A stretch of DNA of 10,956 nucleotides, taken from NCBI GenBank assembly GCA_013694885.1, contig JACDBO010000002.1:1-10956 (forward strand). The letters run 5' to 3'. Under the pieces are notes generated by a model. That model worked only from the letters and a program-made list of their open reading frames with translations, made no database searches and was not told the DNA's origin. The number at the start of each line of letters is the position of its first letter. Position 1 is the first letter of the stretch. Both the position numbers and the translations under genes were made by a program. Of this stretch, positions 1 to 7,072 are shown in pieces. The DNA comes from Chloroflexia bacterium (GTDB lineage Bacteria; Chloroflexota; Chloroflexia; Thermomicrobiales; UBA6265).

Positions 1-27
1 CACCATAGCTGTCAAGCGGACCGACGG

Positions 28-56
28 TTGACGAGCGGCGTGGTGGATGCTAAGAG
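28..56 (+). promoter_or_regulatory. Sigma70-type promoter of the sulfatase gene
   Basis: A -35 box TTGACG (28-33) is followed after 17 bases by a weak -10 box TAAGAG (51-56), preceded by TGC, which makes an extended -10. The other two promoters of the locus have the same plan (TTGACA/G, 17-base spacer, TGN before the -10), and this supports an otherwise modest -10 match. The start site would fall near position 62-64, inside the LacI-type operator. Confidence 0.5.
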
Positions 57-68
57 AAATCGTTTGCA
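55..68 (-). promoter_or_regulatory. LacI-type operator upstream of the sulfatase
   Basis: On the minus strand the site reads TGCAAACGATTTCT, an imperfect palindrome around a central CG, as is typical of LacI-family operators. It matches the site before the DUF4185 gene (TGAGAACGATTTCA) at 11 of 14 positions and shares the AACGATT core with the site before the ABC operon. It overlaps the end of the -10 box and the expected start site, a position suited to repression. Confidence 0.5.
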
Positions 69-101
69 GCAGATGGGTTGCCCAAGATCCAGGCCGGTGG
101 T

Positions 102-108
102 GGAGGAG
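102..108 (+). promoter_or_regulatory. Ribosome binding site fixing the sulfatase start
   Basis: GGAGGAG lies 9 bases before the ATG at 118. It decides between this ATG and the longer open frame that begins at 28, whose first codons lie inside the promoter and have no such site. Confidence 0.75.
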
Positions 109-117
109 TACCCAAGG

Positions 118-1527
118 ATGAGCCAGCCAAACGTCGTCGTGATCATGACCGACCAGCAGCGCTGGGACGCGCTCGGCGCCGCCGGCAACCACCGGATACG
201 GACGCCGCACCTGGATCGCCTGGCGGCCGAGGGTGCCTTCGTCGAGCGGGCATTCGTGCCGGTCCCGCTCTGTATCCCGTCGCGGGCGGCGCTCTTCACG
301 GGTCGCTACCCCAGCCGGAGCGGGCTCGGTCCCAACTCGGGGTTCCCTTTGCCGGTGGATGCCCCCAACGTCGCAAGTACGCTGCGTGCTGCCGGTTACC
401 GGACGATCCTCGTCGGCAAGGACCATCTCTTCGGCGGGGAGGGGCTTGCCCACCACTTCGACCACGTCGTGCGGTACGACCACGCCGGCCGCGCCGTCGA
501 CGAGAAGGCCGATGCGGAGGAGCGCGCCCTGCGTGCCTCCCGCCAGGGTCGGTTCGACGAGCCGTTCATCGAGCGCGATGCCTTCGACACGGCCCACTCG
601 CCGACGCGGCGTCTGACCACCGCCGCCATCGACGCCGTTGGCGATGCCCACGCCCGGCCGCAACCCTTCTTCCTGTGGCTCTCCTACCCCGATCCACACC
701 CGCCCTACGTGGTCGCCGAGCCCTACGCTTCCATGTACCGTGATCACGACCTCGGCATGCCCGCCACCCGACCCGGCGAGCTGGACGGCAAGCCACCGCG
801 TCAGCGCCTGAGCCACCGGCTGATGGGCACCGCCGACTACCCGCCACGCGACCTTCAGCGCCTGCGCGAGATCTACTACGGCATGGTGACGTTCATCGAC
901 GACGAGATCGGCCGTTTCACCCAGGCGCTCGACGACCAAGGCATCGGCGGCGACACGATCGTCGTTTTCATGAGCGACCACGGCGACTACATGGGCGACC
1001 ACGGGATGGTGCGCAAGAGCCCGGCGATGTACGACTGCCTGGTCCGCATCCCGCTCATCATCCGCTGGCCGGGGCATATCTCGCCGGGCCGGATCGCGAA
1101 CACGCTGGTGTCCTCAATCGACCTCGCGCCGACGCTGCTCGACTTCGCCGGGCTGCCGCCGCTGCCCGCTGCCGAGGGGATCAGCCTCGCGCCGCTGCTC
1201 GCCGGGCGGGCGCGGGCTCACCGCGACCGCGTCTTCGGCCTCTACGGCAGCGCGGGCGACGCCGTCACCGACGCCGAGCTGGCGGGAATCGACCTCGATG
1301 CGTTCCGGGCGGAGCCGCACCCGTGGATGGGTCCGCTGGCGATGCGAGGCCGGATGGCAATGGTCCGCACCGCCGAGTGGAAACTGGTCCACCATCAGGG
1401 CGCGCCGGGCGAGCTCTACGACCTGCACGCGGACCCGGACGAGCTGATAAACCGCTTCGCCGACCCAGCTTGTATCGCTGTCCGCGCCGAGTTGATGGGC
1501 TCGCTGGTCGATTTCCTGCTCGAATGA
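118..1527 (+). CDS. Type I sulfatase (arylsulfatase A-like), cytoplasmic
   Basis: This 469-residue protein should hydrolyse a sulfate ester, using a formylglycine made from a cysteine. The signature C-x-P-S-R lies at residues 52-56 (Cys52, Arg56), followed by the usual LFTGRYP. Other family residues visible are Asp12 in the first metal site, Lys101 and His103 (GKDH), His194 (DPHPPY), Asp287-His288 (SDHG) and Lys300. The C-terminal subdomain has the common pattern WKLVHH...GELYDLHADPDE. Length and motif order fit a complete S1-family sulfatase. No signal peptide is seen, so it probably acts in the cytoplasm on an imported or small substrate, unlike many polysaccharide sulfatases, which are exported. 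Cys-type maturation would need a formylglycine-generating enzyme encoded elsewhere. A LacI-type operator upstream links it to the ABC importer and the DUF4185 gene. The exact substrate cannot be read from the sequence; related hydrolases such as choline sulfatase or phosphonate monoester hydrolase are less likely but possible. Confidence 0.92.
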   Translation: MSQPNVVVIMTDQQRWDALGAAGNHRIRTPHLDRLAAEGAFVERAFVPVPLCIPSRAALFTGRYPSRSGLGPNSGFPLPVDAPNVASTLRAAGYRTILVGKDHLFGGEGLAHHFDHVVRYDHAGRAVDEKADAEERALRASRQGRFDEPFIERDAFDTAHSPTRRLTTAAIDAVGDAHARPQPFFLWLSYPDPHPPYVVAEPYASMYRDHDLGMPATRPGELDGKPPRQRLSHRLMGTADYPPRDLQRLREIYYGMVTFIDDEIGRFTQALDDQGIGGDTIVVFMSDHGDYMGDHGMVRKSPAMYDCLVRIPLIIRWPGHISPGRIANTLVSSIDLAPTLLDFAGLPPLPAAEGISLAPLLAGRARAHRDRVFGLYGSAGDAVTDAELAGIDLDAFRAEPHPWMGPLAMRGRMAMVRTAEWKLVHHQGAPGELYDLHADPDELINRFADPACIAVRAELMGSLVDFLLE

Positions 1528-1540
1528 CCGCCCCCACCCC

Positions 1541-1572
1541 CAACCTCTCCCCCAACGTTGGGGGAGAGGTTG
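1541..1572. terminator. Perfect palindrome after the sulfatase; probable terminator
   Basis: A perfect 32-base palindrome starts 14 bases after the sulfatase stop codon. Each arm is 16 bases, CAACCTCTCCCCCAAC and its complement. It has no clear T-tract, so termination is inferred from position and stem strength. Being symmetrical it could act on both strands. Confidence 0.5.
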
Positions 1573-1654
1573 TTGGCGCCTTGAGGTGTTGGCTCATACC
1601 CAAAGCCTTCAGGCGGATTCTGTCTGTGGGAGGGGGAGCGTAATCTCCACCGAC

Positions 1655-1682
1655 ACCCCTCTCCCACGGTTGGGAGAGGGGT
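1655..1682. terminator. Hairpin after the DUF6259 gene; probable terminator
   Basis: Twelve-base arms ACCCCTCTCCCA (1655-1666) and TGGGAGAGGGGT (1671-1682) enclose the loop CGGT. On the minus strand it lies 34 bases downstream of the DUF6259 stop codon. There is no U-tract, so the terminator role is inferred from position. Confidence 0.45.
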
Positions 1683-1716
1683 CGCGCGAAGCGCGGGGGT
1701 GAGGGCTCTCCGCTAA

Positions 1717-4011
1717 TCAGCTCTCCGTGGTCACTTCCAGCATCGTGATCTGCCGAGGCGCAAGCCCAAGTGGGAAGGAGCCTACGTCGGTGCGCTCTCC
1801 CAACGCCTCTCTGCCCGAGCCGGTGACCCGCCTCGTGGCATATCTGGTGCCGACGGCGATGCCGTAGCGCGCTGGGTCGAGGTCGACCGTGATCGTTTGA
1901 GTCTGCTCGGGCTCGATGTTAACGAAGAAGAGGCCAAGCCTCCCGTCGGGGGCGCGCCAGGCGGCGTGGAGGATGCTCGGCACCCGCATCACCTCCGACT
2001 CCTCGTAGTGGGCGTGGTCCTGGCCGACGTTGTAGAGGTGGTAGTCCAACTCGATCGTGGGCGCCTCAAAGCTCAACGGCCGGAGCATCGTGCCGTAGAC
2101 GAGGTAGGGGTTGGCGAAGCCGGTGCGGGCGAGGGCGACCTCGCGTGTGAAGGCGGCCTTGGCGGGGTCCACCTCGTGGGAGCGTGCGGCGAACGTGTAG
2201 TAGTGCTCGGCGGGGTCGTCGTCGCGGCCGTCCAGGTTTTCGAGCGGGCTGAACTCGTAGTTGAGTTCGAGGAGACCGCCCCAGAGGGCGACGCGGGCGG
2301 CGACCCAGTAGAAGAGCTCGCCGGCTTCCCGCGCGAGTTTGGCCCAGCCGTCGAGCCGAACGGGACCGTACTCGTGGTAGACGTAGGTGAAGAGCGGGAT
2401 TTTCTCGACCTTGCCCTCGCGGATCCAGTCGCGGAAGAAGTCGGCCTCGAACCCGGAGAGCGGGCTGGCCTCGGCCCGCGCCTGGTAGAAGTCGAGGTTG
2501 GGAATGAAGCCCTCGGTGATCATTTCGCCGCCCTGCGGCACGTAGGCGCCCCTGGCCACGCTGGCCGCCTCCTTGGTGGCGCTGTGCATCCGGGCGTAGG
2601 CGTCGATCATCCAGCCGCCGCCGCCGATCGAGTGGCCGTGGTGCGGGGCGCGGCAACCCATCTGGACGTTGTTGGCCGAGATGTCGTAGTAGAGGGCATC
2701 GGCGCCGTAGGTGCCGGCCAGTTGCTCGTCGCGCCAGCGGTGGAGCGCCGGCAGGTACTCCGTCGCCGGGCAGACGAACGGGAAGCGGTAGCCGTCGAAG
2801 CTGTAGTTCTCGACCGGGAGCCGCAACTGCGCCTGCTTGATCTCCTCGCTTTCGTTGCCCTCGGGATCGAGGAGGATGTCGAACTCGAACGGTGCCCAAT
2901 AGTCGCCGTTGCCGCGGATGGTGGCTAGGTTGGCGTCGCTGAACGTGGCGGGGAACCAGTCGGCGCGGCCACCGGGGATGCCGCGGCCGTACGTGCCGGG
3001 GACCTTCGACCAGTTGGCGCCGAGGATGTGGAAGACCGGTTCGCCGGTGATCGCGTGGAAGCGGTCGAGCCACGCCGCGCGGTCGGCGGCGGCATTGACG
3101 CCGAAGGTGGCGAAACCGACCTCTTCGAGGAGCCACCGGCTCGTCTCGGCGCGGCTGGCGAGCGGACCCTGGGCGGTCCAGCGCTGCTCGATTGCCCAGG
3201 TCTTGTAGCGCTCGGCGGCTTCGTACCAGTTCCCTTCGACGAGGGAACCGATGAGGATCGGATAGGGCACATGCAGACCGGCGCCGGATTGGATGTCGGG
3301 CGCCTGATGCATGAAGGTGCTTTCGAGGTGCCCGTCGTCAGCCTTAAAGAAATTGAGCCACTTCATCGCCAGTGTCGGGTCGTGCGCGGCCAGGTAGAAG
3401 CCGCCCTCGCCCTCGGCGTAGTAGGCCATGAACTGCATCGAGGAGCCGTTGAACCCCTCCGGGTAGGGTGAGTACCGGAGTCCCTGACGGCGCATCGGTT
3501 CCGGCTCGAACAGGTCATACGGGCGACGGAAGAGGAAGCCCGTGCCGTGCGGGTGCGCCAGGCAGGAGTCGCTCCTGTCGCTCAGGTCGCCGATACCGCG
3601 CAGGATCGGGTACTCGACCTTGTCGACGAGCTGGTCGGTGGCGGCGTGGACATCGACCGTGACGTGGGCGTGAGGCTCGCCGACCGGCAACTCGACCCGG
3701 CTCTCGACCGTGATGCCGTGCGCGGTTTCCCACCGAAGCGTCACCGCCTCGCCGCTGTCGTTGTCGTCGCGGCTCCATGTAAAGGAAGAGAACTCTTCGA
3801 TCCACTGCTCTTGCCCAACCAGCTCCACGCGCCACGGCGGGCCGGCCGTGGGGACGTGGATCAGTCGCAGCCCGCTGGTCGTGTTTTCAATCCCCCGGAT
3901 ACTGCCGTCGTCGGCGCCGAGGGTGAGGCGGAGGAACTGGTTTTCGAGAAGAATCCTGTCTGATGTGGATTCGCGAGCAGGACTGGCCGGGGTGTTAGCA
4001 GGGGTTGGCAT
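1717..4011 (-). CDS. DUF6259-type glycoside-hydrolase-like protein
   Basis: The 764-residue product resembles DUF6259 proteins, which I place near glycoside hydrolases with a TIM-barrel core. An N-terminal beta-rich part (about 20-260, starting RILLENQFLRLTLGADDGSI) is followed by a likely barrel (about 290-600) and a C-terminal beta domain (about 640-764). In the barrel the strand LYYDISANN carries Asp443 and the strand EMITEGF carries Glu500. By analogy with GH101-like retaining enzymes these could be nucleophile and acid/base, but this is inference. No signal peptide is present, so it is probably cytoplasmic and would act on imported oligosaccharides. The ATG at 4011 is preceded by GGGGAG (4021-4026) at 9 bases. 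It lies downstream of the solute-binding protein gene on the same strand, but 514 bases and two hairpins separate them, so it may have its own transcription. The substrate is unknown. Confidence 0.8.
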   Translation of the reverse strand: MPTPANTPASPARESTSDRILLENQFLRLTLGADDGSIRGIENTTSGLRLIHVPTAGPPWRVELVGQEQWIEEFSSFTWSRDDNDSGEAVTLRWETAHGITVESRVELPVGEPHAHVTVDVHAATDQLVDKVEYPILRGIGDLSDRSDSCLAHPHGTGFLFRRPYDLFEPEPMRRQGLRYSPYPEGFNGSSMQFMAYYAEGEGGFYLAAHDPTLAMKWLNFFKADDGHLESTFMHQAPDIQSGAGLHVPYPILIGSLVEGNWYEAAERYKTWAIEQRWTAQGPLASRAETSRWLLEEVGFATFGVNAAADRAAWLDRFHAITGEPVFHILGANWSKVPGTYGRGIPGGRADWFPATFSDANLATIRGNGDYWAPFEFDILLDPEGNESEEIKQAQLRLPVENYSFDGYRFPFVCPATEYLPALHRWRDEQLAGTYGADALYYDISANNVQMGCRAPHHGHSIGGGGWMIDAYARMHSATKEAASVARGAYVPQGGEMITEGFIPNLDFYQARAEASPLSGFEADFFRDWIREGKVEKIPLFTYVYHEYGPVRLDGWAKLAREAGELFYWVAARVALWGGLLELNYEFSPLENLDGRDDDPAEHYYTFAARSHEVDPAKAAFTREVALARTGFANPYLVYGTMLRPLSFEAPTIELDYHLYNVGQDHAHYEESEVMRVPSILHAAWRAPDGRLGLFFVNIEPEQTQTITVDLDPARYGIAVGTRYATRRVTGSGREALGERTDVGSFPLGLAPRQITMLEVTTES

Positions 4012-4070
4012 TCGCTGGTTCTCCCCGATGATCGCGCGCTATGCCGAAGCGGAGACCGATCGCATGGTAG

Positions 4071-4089
4071 GGGCGGATGGCATCCGCCC
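4071..4089. repeat. Short inverted repeat GGGCGGATG-G-CATCCGCCC
   Basis: Nine-base arms flank a single G. The surrounding GTAGGGGCGGATGGCATCC is of a kind I associate with dispersed intergenic repeats in GC-rich genomes, but only one copy is present here. It lies 45 bases before the Shine-Dalgarno of the DUF6259 gene and could influence its mRNA leader. Confidence 0.4.
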
Positions 4090-4231
4090 ATTGGTCGAAG
4101 GCCGCCAACCACGAACCGGGTCGACCCGGACGCCGGGCGCTCCTGCCGGGGCTCAGCGCGGCTCGGCACGCCACCCATGCGGTGACGCGCTCCTGGCGCC
4201 CGCCGCTATCGTTGACCGCGATGCCCCCGGT

Positions 4232-4324
4232 GAAGAAGCGCCGGGCGAAGATGAAGATGAAGACGAAGATGACGATAAAGGAGCCGAAGTGTGAGATCAC
4301 GGTGACGAACAGGAGTGCCGGGCC
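4232..4324 (-). other. Hydrophobic reading frame, possible permease remnant or chance
   Basis: A minus-strand open frame covering 3995-4507 contains about 31 hydrophobic residues here (GPALLFVTVISHFG then IVIFVFIFIF), followed by ARRFFTGGIAVNDSGGR. That tail resembles the C-terminus of the MalG-type permease in this window (FQKYFVRGITISGMGGR), with 7 of 20 aligned residues identical. The rest of the frame is low-complexity Arg/Pro/Gly, begins inside a hairpin and has no ribosome binding site, so I do not call a gene. A decayed permease fragment is one reading. A chance product of the GAAGAT repeat on the other strand is the other. Confidence 0.15.
4247..4276 (+). repeat. Imperfect hexanucleotide tandem repeat (GAAGAT)
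   Basis: Five units in a row: GAAGAT, GAAGAT, GAAGAC, GAAGAT, GACGAT. It encodes acidic residues in one plus-strand frame and a run of Ile/Phe/Val on the minus strand. No gene function is evident. Confidence 0.5.
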
Positions 4325-4413
4325 GATCACCGGCCGGAGACGCTGATGAACCGGCGCCGTCAAGCGCGGCCGCGTCAGGCGACCGGGCACGCGATGCCAG
4401 CAGCGGCAACAGC

Positions 4414-4444
4414 GTGAGCGCGTCCTCCGGCGGGACGCGCTCAC
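4414..4444. repeat. Strong hairpin in the DUF6259 upstream region
   Basis: Perfect 12-base arms GTGAGCGCGTCC (4414-4425) and GGACGCGCTCAC (4433-4444) enclose a 7-base loop. It lies directly after the longer hairpin at 4470-4512 in the direction of minus-strand transcription. It could be a second terminator stem, an mRNA-stabilising stem or a protein-binding palindrome; the sequence does not decide. Confidence 0.55.
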
Positions 4445-4469
4445 TGACGCCAATGTGTCTACGACCTCA

Positions 4470-4512
4470 TCCTCGTGGAGAGGGTAAACGTGAGTTACCC
4501 TCTCCACGAGGA
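4470..4512 (-). terminator. Long hairpin after the ABC operon; probable terminator or RNA-stabilising stem
   Basis: Perfect 18-base arms (4470-4487 and 4495-4512, TCCTCGTGGAGAGGGTAA and its complement) enclose a 7-base loop. On the minus strand the stem begins 13 bases after the TAA of the solute-binding protein gene. No T-tract follows, so besides termination it may protect the 3' end of the transporter mRNA. Confidence 0.6.
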
Positions 4513-4525
4513 GCGTTGCTCGTGG

Positions 4526-5923
4526 TTATGGCGGATCGCCCGACGGCTGCTGGCCGATCACGGGGGTGATGGCCTCACAGGCGATCTGCGCCGCCTGCTC
4601 GACCGATTGCTGACTGACGATGACGAGCTCGAACTGCTCGTTCCAGAGGTTCTCGACCTCCGCCCCGTTCGCGAAGTTCGTTGGTGGCGGCACGGTGCGC
4701 TCCAACTGGTCCAGGAAGGCCTGGTTGTCGGGGCGGTGCTCGGCGCCGCCGAAGCCGAGCCAGGCGTCGCTCAGCGCCAGCTCGCGGACGGGCGTGATCG
4801 AGCGGCTGCCGTAGATTTCTCCCCAAGCGGTCAGCCCGTCGGGGCCACCGAGGAACTTCAGGAGCTCCCAGGCCTCGTCAGGATTGTCGGAGGTCGCGGA
4901 CATCGCCCACTGGTCGGTGTACAGCACGCTGAGCGGCGCCTCGCCGCCGGCGGGCCGTGGATAGGGCACGACCGTCCACTTGAACGCGTCCGCCTCGACG
5001 ACCGTTGGCCGGAACCACGGGCCGGCCATCGTGATCCCGATGATGCCGGCCAGCCACTGATCGCGACCGCCGGGGGTCTGCGGCAAGGCGCCCGGCGGCA
5101 CCGCCGATTGATCCTCGGTGAGGACGCTGAAGTAGGCTTGCAGGGCCTCGGTGGATTCCGGCATCGTGAGCCGGCACTCGGTGCGGTCGTCGCTGAGGAT
5201 CTGACCGCCATTGGTATGGATGAATGATCCCCACGACCATGCGGCCGGTTCGATGGAGGTTCCCCATTTATCCTGACCGACCAAGGCCTTGCAAACCTCG
5301 CGGTACTGGTCCCACGTCCACTCGGGGCTCGGGAGCTCGACACCCGCGTCCGCGAAGAAGTCGGTGTTGAGGTAGACGAGGTGAGCGCTGATATCCTTGG
5401 GCAACCCGTGGACCGCGCCGCCGACCTTGCAGCCTTCGACCGCGGCCGGCCAGTAGACCCCGAGATCGAGCTGATCGGCGGCGATGCGCTCGTCCAGGTT
5501 GGCGAGGGCGTCCCGTGAGCCGAAGGCTTCGAACTGCCCGGTGTTCATCATCATCAGGTCGGGCGGCGTGCCGCCCGCGATCATCCGCTGCAGCTGGTCG
5601 CGGCCCCACGGCCCGCCGTCGACGATGTTGATGAATTCGACCGTCACCCCTGGATGGGATTCGGTGTACCGGGCCGCCAACTCCTGCATTGCCTGGAATT
5701 CCGGCTCGCCCACCCAGACCGTGACTTGCAGATTGACGCTCGCCTGCCTCATGATCGCCGGGGCGCCGAACGACGACTGAGGACGGGCTTGAGCCGAGCC
5801 GCCGAGCAGCGTGCCGGCGGCCGGGACGGCGAGGCTCGCCGCGCCCGCCTTGATCAGGTCGCGTCGAGACGGTCGTGACGAAAGACGCCTGGTTGCCTCT
5901 TGCTTCGGTTGGTTTGCTGACAT
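4526..5923 (-). CDS. Tat-exported extracellular sugar-binding protein of an ABC importer (family 1)
   Basis: The 465-residue protein captures a sugar outside the membrane and hands it to the two permeases encoded just upstream. The N-terminus has a twin-arginine signal: SRRDLIKAG with Arg20-Arg21, a hydrophobic stretch to about residue 41 and a likely cut after Ala46 (SAQA). There is no lipobox cysteine. The mature part starts with VTVWVGEPEFQAM and continues through LAARYTESHPGVTVEF, typical of family 1 solute-binding proteins (MalE/UgpB-like). The ATG at 5923 is preferred because AGGAGG (5930-5935) lies 6 bases before it and the Tat signal then starts properly; the open frame extends to 6019 without support. 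It is the last gene of the importer set, 131 bases after the MalG-type permease, and is followed by a strong hairpin. The ligand cannot be read from sequence; the neighbours suggest an oligosaccharide. Confidence 0.93.
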   Translation of the reverse strand: MSANQPKQEATRRLSSRPSRRDLIKAGAASLAVPAAGTLLGGSAQARPQSSFGAPAIMRQASVNLQVTVWVGEPEFQAMQELAARYTESHPGVTVEFINIVDGGPWGRDQLQRMIAGGTPPDLMMMNTGQFEAFGSRDALANLDERIAADQLDLGVYWPAAVEGCKVGGAVHGLPKDISAHLVYLNTDFFADAGVELPSPEWTWDQYREVCKALVGQDKWGTSIEPAAWSWGSFIHTNGGQILSDDRTECRLTMPESTEALQAYFSVLTEDQSAVPPGALPQTPGGRDQWLAGIIGITMAGPWFRPTVVEADAFKWTVVPYPRPAGGEAPLSVLYTDQWAMSATSDNPDEAWELLKFLGGPDGLTAWGEIYGSRSITPVRELALSDAWLGFGGAEHRPDNQAFLDQLERTVPPPTNFANGAEVENLWNEQFELVIVSQQSVEQAAQIACEAITPVIGQQPSGDPP

Positions 5924-5995
5924 GTCGTTCCTCCTAGGTGAGATTGAACGGCTCTCTGATTCGCTCGCCCCATTTGCTGACGCTTCGCACCTCCT
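5913..5995 (-). repeat. Duplicated ribosome-binding and start region before the solute-binding protein gene
   Basis: Two 23-base stretches, 5913-5935 and 5973-5995, lie exactly 60 bases apart and match at 18 of 23 positions. Both carry AGGAGG and, at the same spacing, TCAGCAAA. The downstream copy has the real ATG. In the upstream copy the corresponding codon is GCG, so it cannot start translation at that codon. Confidence 0.45.
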
Positions 5996-6054
5996 CTCTC
6001 TGGACGCGATATCGAGCACGACTCCAGCCGAGAGACCCGGTATCGCGTGATCAG

Positions 6055-6990
6055 TTACCGACCGCCCATGCCGGAAATCGTGATTCCGCGGACGAAATAT
6101 TTCTGGAACGCGAAGAATACGGTGAACACTGGTACCGTCATCATGACGGCATAGGCCATCGTGAGGTTGAACAGGACCTGATATTGATCGCGGAAGAGAC
6201 GGATGCCCAGCGCCAGGGTCCAGTTGTCCCGGGTGTGGAGGTAGACCAGCGGCGCAATGAAGTCATTCCAGTGATGGAGGATCGAGAGGATGGCAACGGT
6301 GGCCAGGGCTGGTCCGGCGAGTGGCATCGCCACGGTCCACCAGATGCGAAAGAACCCGGCCCCATCCAGCTTGGCGGCATCCTCGAGATCGGTCGGCAAT
6401 CCCCTGAAGAATTGACGCAGCAGGAAGATATAGAAGGGAGCCCCGCCGAAGAAGGCGGGAACGATGAGGGGATACAGCGTGTTGATCCACCCGAGCTCGC
6501 GGAACAGCACGAACTGGGGGATGAGGGTCACCATATATGGCAGCATCAAGCTGCTCAACATCAGCATGAACAGGAAGTCGCGACCGGGGAAACGCGTCCG
6601 CGCGAACCCATAGGCCGCCAGCGACGCGGTGAGGATGCCGCCGACGAGTGTGAGCGTCGTAACAATCATCGTGTTCGCGAAGAACGTCATCGCCTCGACC
6701 GTTTCAACGGCGGTGAGGTAATTCCGCCACACGGCCGGGTTCGGTATCCACTCGATCGGGTACGCGAACTCTCGTCCTCGTGCCTTGAGCGACGTGGAGA
6801 CCATGTAGAGCAGGGGCAGCAACGACACCGCCGCGACGGCGAACAGGATGAGGTGGACCACGACCGCGCGGCGTTTCCGGGGGACGACGAGGGACCTCGA
6901 TCTGGCCGTCGTATCGTCCGCGGCATGGTCCTGCATCAGTGGTCGCTGTCCCTGCAGGTTCTTGACCTCCGGCGAAACGTGGGTATCCAC
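6055..6990 (-). CDS. Sugar ABC transporter permease, MalG type
   Basis: This 311-residue inner-membrane protein would form the transport channel with the MalF-type partner. About six membrane segments are visible (near 42-63, 104-128, 138-162, 170-190, 225-245 and 275-295). The ATPase-docking EAA loop is EDAAKLDG (residues 203-210) followed by the usual MPLAGPALAT, and the C-terminus FQKYFVRGITISGMGGR is typical of the MalG branch. Translation starts at a GTG (6988-6990), chosen because AAGGAG (6998-7003) stands 7 bases before it. The gap to the MalF-type gene is 82 bases, so the two are probably one transcript. The N-terminal tail of about 40 residues is long for the family but is in frame and has no better start. 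No ATPase gene accompanies it; a shared MsmX/UgpC-type ATPase from elsewhere is likely. Confidence 0.93.
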   Translation of the reverse strand: MDTHVSPEVKNLQGQRPLMQDHAADDTTARSRSLVVPRKRRAVVVHLILFAVAAVSLLPLLYMVSTSLKARGREFAYPIEWIPNPAVWRNYLTAVETVEAMTFFANTMIVTTLTLVGGILTASLAAYGFARTRFPGRDFLFMLMLSSLMLPYMVTLIPQFVLFRELGWINTLYPLIVPAFFGGAPFYIFLLRQFFRGLPTDLEDAAKLDGAGFFRIWWTVAMPLAGPALATVAILSILHHWNDFIAPLVYLHTRDNWTLALGIRLFRDQYQVLFNLTMAYAVMMTVPVFTVFFAFQKYFVRGITISGMGGR

Positions 6991-7072
6991 AGTCGCTCTC
7001 CTTCCCGGCGGAACGTGCGCCTTCTGATCACGGTTGCGTCGCGGGTTCGCCGGTCGGTCCGGCGCGGGAGAC

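Larger units (their letters stand above)
1531..1705. repeat. Compound inverted-repeat element between convergent genes
   Basis: The outer ends are inverted copies of each other: CCCCCACCCCC (1531-1541) and GGGGGTGAGGG (1695-1705), with one mismatch. Inside lie two hairpins with CTCTCCC arms (1541-1572 and 1655-1682) and a small CGCGC-GAA-GCGCG hairpin (1683-1695). No open frame of interest is present. The layout resembles the CCCTCACCCC...CTCTCCC...GGGAGAG repeats that recur between genes in many GC-rich bacteria. Whether this copy belongs to a genome-wide family cannot be seen from one window. Confidence 0.65.
4012..4525. other. Gene-poor stretch between the hydrolase and the solute-binding protein
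   Basis: I see no convincing gene in these 514 bases. They hold, from right to left in the direction of the flanking minus-strand genes, a long hairpin (4470-4512), a second hairpin (4414-4444), a reading frame with a hydrophobic stretch (4232-4324), a hexanucleotide repeat (4247-4276), the 14-base palindrome CCGGGTCGACCCGG (4116-4129) and a 9-bp inverted repeat (4071-4089). I found no clear -35/-10 pair for the DUF6259 gene here. Confidence 0.6.

Noticed and set aside
28..117. Longer sulfatase start at 28 (30 extra residues)
   Set aside because: These codons overlap the promoter and operator and have no ribosome binding site; GGAGGAG before the ATG at 118 fits better and the family motif then starts near residue 5.
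1541..1682. Repeated CTCTCCC hairpins as a CRISPR array
   Set aside because: Only two unequal palindromes with one irregular spacer and no cas genes; the form is that of an intergenic repeat or terminator.
1897..2928. 343-codon plus-strand frame opposite the DUF6259 gene
   Set aside because: It is an antisense shadow of a GC-rich gene, Val/Glu/Gly-rich with no family motif, while the minus-strand frame has clear domains.
4221..4346. Small Lys/Met-rich plus-strand frame (MPPVKKRRAK...)
   Set aside because: It results from the GAAGAT repeat, has no ribosome binding site and no recognisable homology.
3995..5227. Open frames starting in the 4470-4512 hairpin on both strands
   Set aside because: The similar starts (MERVTHVYPLHE and MERVNVSYPLHE) arise from the two arms of the inverted repeat, not from genes; there is no ribosome binding site.
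5924..6019. 32-residue N-terminal extension of the solute-binding protein
   Set aside because: It would place the Tat signal far inside the protein and lacks a well-spaced ribosome binding site; AGGAGG at 5930-5935 fits the ATG at 5923.
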